A stretch of 57,500 nucleotides of DNA, from contig LUCW03000578.1 of assembly GCA_001586965.3 (NCBI GenBank), positions 1 to 57,500 of the forward strand, given 5' to 3'. Shown piece after piece: positions 56,311 through 57,500 of the stretch. Source of the DNA: Sphaeroforma sirkka. Lineage: Eukaryota; Opisthokonta; Ichthyosporea; Ichthyophonida. The stretch's first letter is position 1. Every line of letters starts with the position of its first letter. The notes beneath the pieces are model-generated. The model saw only the letters and a list, made by a program, of their open reading frames with translations, did not search any database and was not told where the DNA came from. A program made the translations under genes and the position numbers.

Positions 56311-56508
56311 AGTATAGTTGGTGATCGTATACACAGAGTCTCGCAAGGCTTTCGGGTATGGTCATGGTTGCATATACTTCGCTACATTCTTGACCTTAAC
56401 TGAGCGATTGATGCTTGGTGTACTTCTAGTAGAGACTGTCTACAATGGGGTCCGCCTTTCATTACCTACTGTGTTGCACACCGAAGCGATGTGTAATCGC
56501 CTGCGAAG

Positions 56509-56871
56509 ATGTCACTGACGAACTTTCATCTTAAAATCGGGCCTTGCACCACCATAGATTGTCCGGGACAATCGAAGGAACACATATATCTTGCTGCAAA
56601 TGTTCGGTACACCGGACACGAGGTGCAACTTGACCAGCATACTAGATCACTAGACACTCAGCTCACAATAGGCGGAGTTTGCGAGGTTAAAGTGATACGC
56701 CCTGTCCAATTGCTTTGGGTTTGCTCAGTTCAGGACTGCGGTATCGCATACATCACACACGGTGATCCTTCGCGTCAGTCGGTGACTGCACCCAAACCAA
56801 GTTGCTTCAGGACACTTTGGTACACGTGTCCGAATTTGAAGCAGACTGGTGCACTTGTATGGCCAGTATAA
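56509..56871 (+). CDS. Hypothetical 120-aa ORF with several cysteines
   Basis: A clean ATG-to-TAA frame 200 bp downstream of the small membrane-protein gene on the same strand. Cys pairs occur in GPCTTIDCPG and WVCSVQDCG, with single Cys in GGVCEVKV, PSCF and YTCP. This spacing could suit a small metal- or disulfide-bonded fold. No signal peptide or known domain. It may be complete, or a 3' exon-like region of a longer gene. Codon composition is balanced, unlike the TA-driven frames nearby. Confidence 0.35.
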   Translation: MSLTNFHLKIGPCTTIDCPGQSKEHIYLAANVRYTGHEVQLDQHTRSLDTQLTIGGVCEVKVIRPVQLLWVCSVQDCGIAYITHGDPSRQSVTAPKPSCFRTLWYTCPNLKQTGALVWPV

Positions 56872-57500
56872 AAATAATATTAGCATGCTGTGTTACGACC
56901 AAAACTGGACATGCGGCGAAGGCAACTTGGTAGGAACGCTCATCGCCTTGTTGAGATATGGTTATATATATAATATATAGTCTTTGCTAAACAGTCAGGC
57001 ATAGTATATAATCTTGACTTTGAATAGATGGGCACGCTAGTTTATTTCCATACGTACACACTCATTGGGTCTATGGCTGCCTGGTCTACCCTACCTGATA
57101 TTTTGGGTCGATGTATGGTTGCTTGGTCCACTATACCTGATATTTATGGGTGTGTATATGGTAGCCCTCACCTTAACGGGGTCAATGCGGGGGGATATCC
57201 ATGAAATGCACATATTTTATTGTATCATGCGCAATAAAACGGTCAGTATTCTATTGGAATTGATCATTGAAATGCTTAGGCTTGGTGACTAATTAGATTA
57301 CATATAGCAGTACGCCCTGGGTGACTCTTGAAGAATATGTTTACAGTTCCGTGGCAACGTAGACTGTTGATTTCCGATACACTTTTCAAAATAGGAAATA
57401 GAGTGATCAGTGATCAATATCATAAAAGTATCGCAGCATTATTTATTACTGGCGAAACTACTGCAAAAATCAGTTACCCATCTCGCCCTCGGTTTCAATT
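56872..57500. other. Intergenic end of window
   Basis: Contains a roughly 50-bp imperfect direct duplication (GGTCTATGGCTGCCTGGTC.. at about 57068 and GGTCGATGTATGGTTGCTTG.. at about 57107). No supported gene. The open frame across the duplication lacks an ATG start. Confidence 0.4.

Overview
This is a eukaryotic nuclear window. Genes are split by long introns with clear GT..AG boundaries, intergenic DNA is full of (TA)n and minisatellite arrays, and there is a decayed LTR retrotransposon. One gene encodes a TEAD/Scalloped factor with both the TEA DNA-binding domain and the YAP-binding fold. Together these suggest a unicellular relative of animals, most likely an ichthyosporean of the Sphaeroforma type. 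The organism is inferred, not read directly.

Layout. (1) About 1-5.9 kb, + strand: a multi-exon gene ending in a PDZ-like domain, with introns inflated by 20-, 25-, 60- and 80-bp repeats. (2) 5.9-10.2 kb: many unrelated minisatellites, including a clean 119-bp satellite. (3) 11.9-13.0 kb, + strand: an intronless protein kinase. (4) 13-15.5 kb: (TA)n/(TG)n tracts and a 14-bp hairpin. (5) 15.6-18.0 kb, - strand: the two-exon TEAD gene, 550 aa. (6) 18.0-21.6 kb: no gene seen. (7) 21.6-31.0 kb: a rearranged, frameshifted chromodomain Ty3/gypsy-like retrotransposon. It has nearly equal 596/599-bp LTRs, extra LTR pieces in both orientations, a duplicated 3' end, and a Dam-methyltransferase-like domain between RNase H and integrase. 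(8) 31-40.9 kb: a graveyard holding a second RT fragment, a broken XPG/FEN-type nuclease with an internal 189-bp duplication, and unidentified decayed coding stretches. (9) 41.0-53.4 kb, - strand: an 18-exon gene I could assemble with every splice phase consistent (2448 nt, 815 aa). It is a type II membrane protein with a C-terminal FAM20-like secretory-pathway kinase domain in which some expected catalytic residues look substituted. (10) 54.5-56.3 kb, + strand: a small two-exon single-pass membrane protein, divergent from the FAM20-like gene. It is followed by a Cys-containing hypothetical ORF at 56.5 kb.

The host genes do not form a pathway with one another. TEAD is nuclear, the FAM20-like protein and the small membrane protein belong to the secretory/membrane system, and the kinase is probably cytosolic. 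The strongest leads are the FAM20-like gene, the Dam-like domain in an integrase-type retrotransposon, the XPG nuclease remnant (possibly from an Academ-type DNA transposon), and intron minisatellites whose units carry copies of the neighbouring exon end and 5' splice site.
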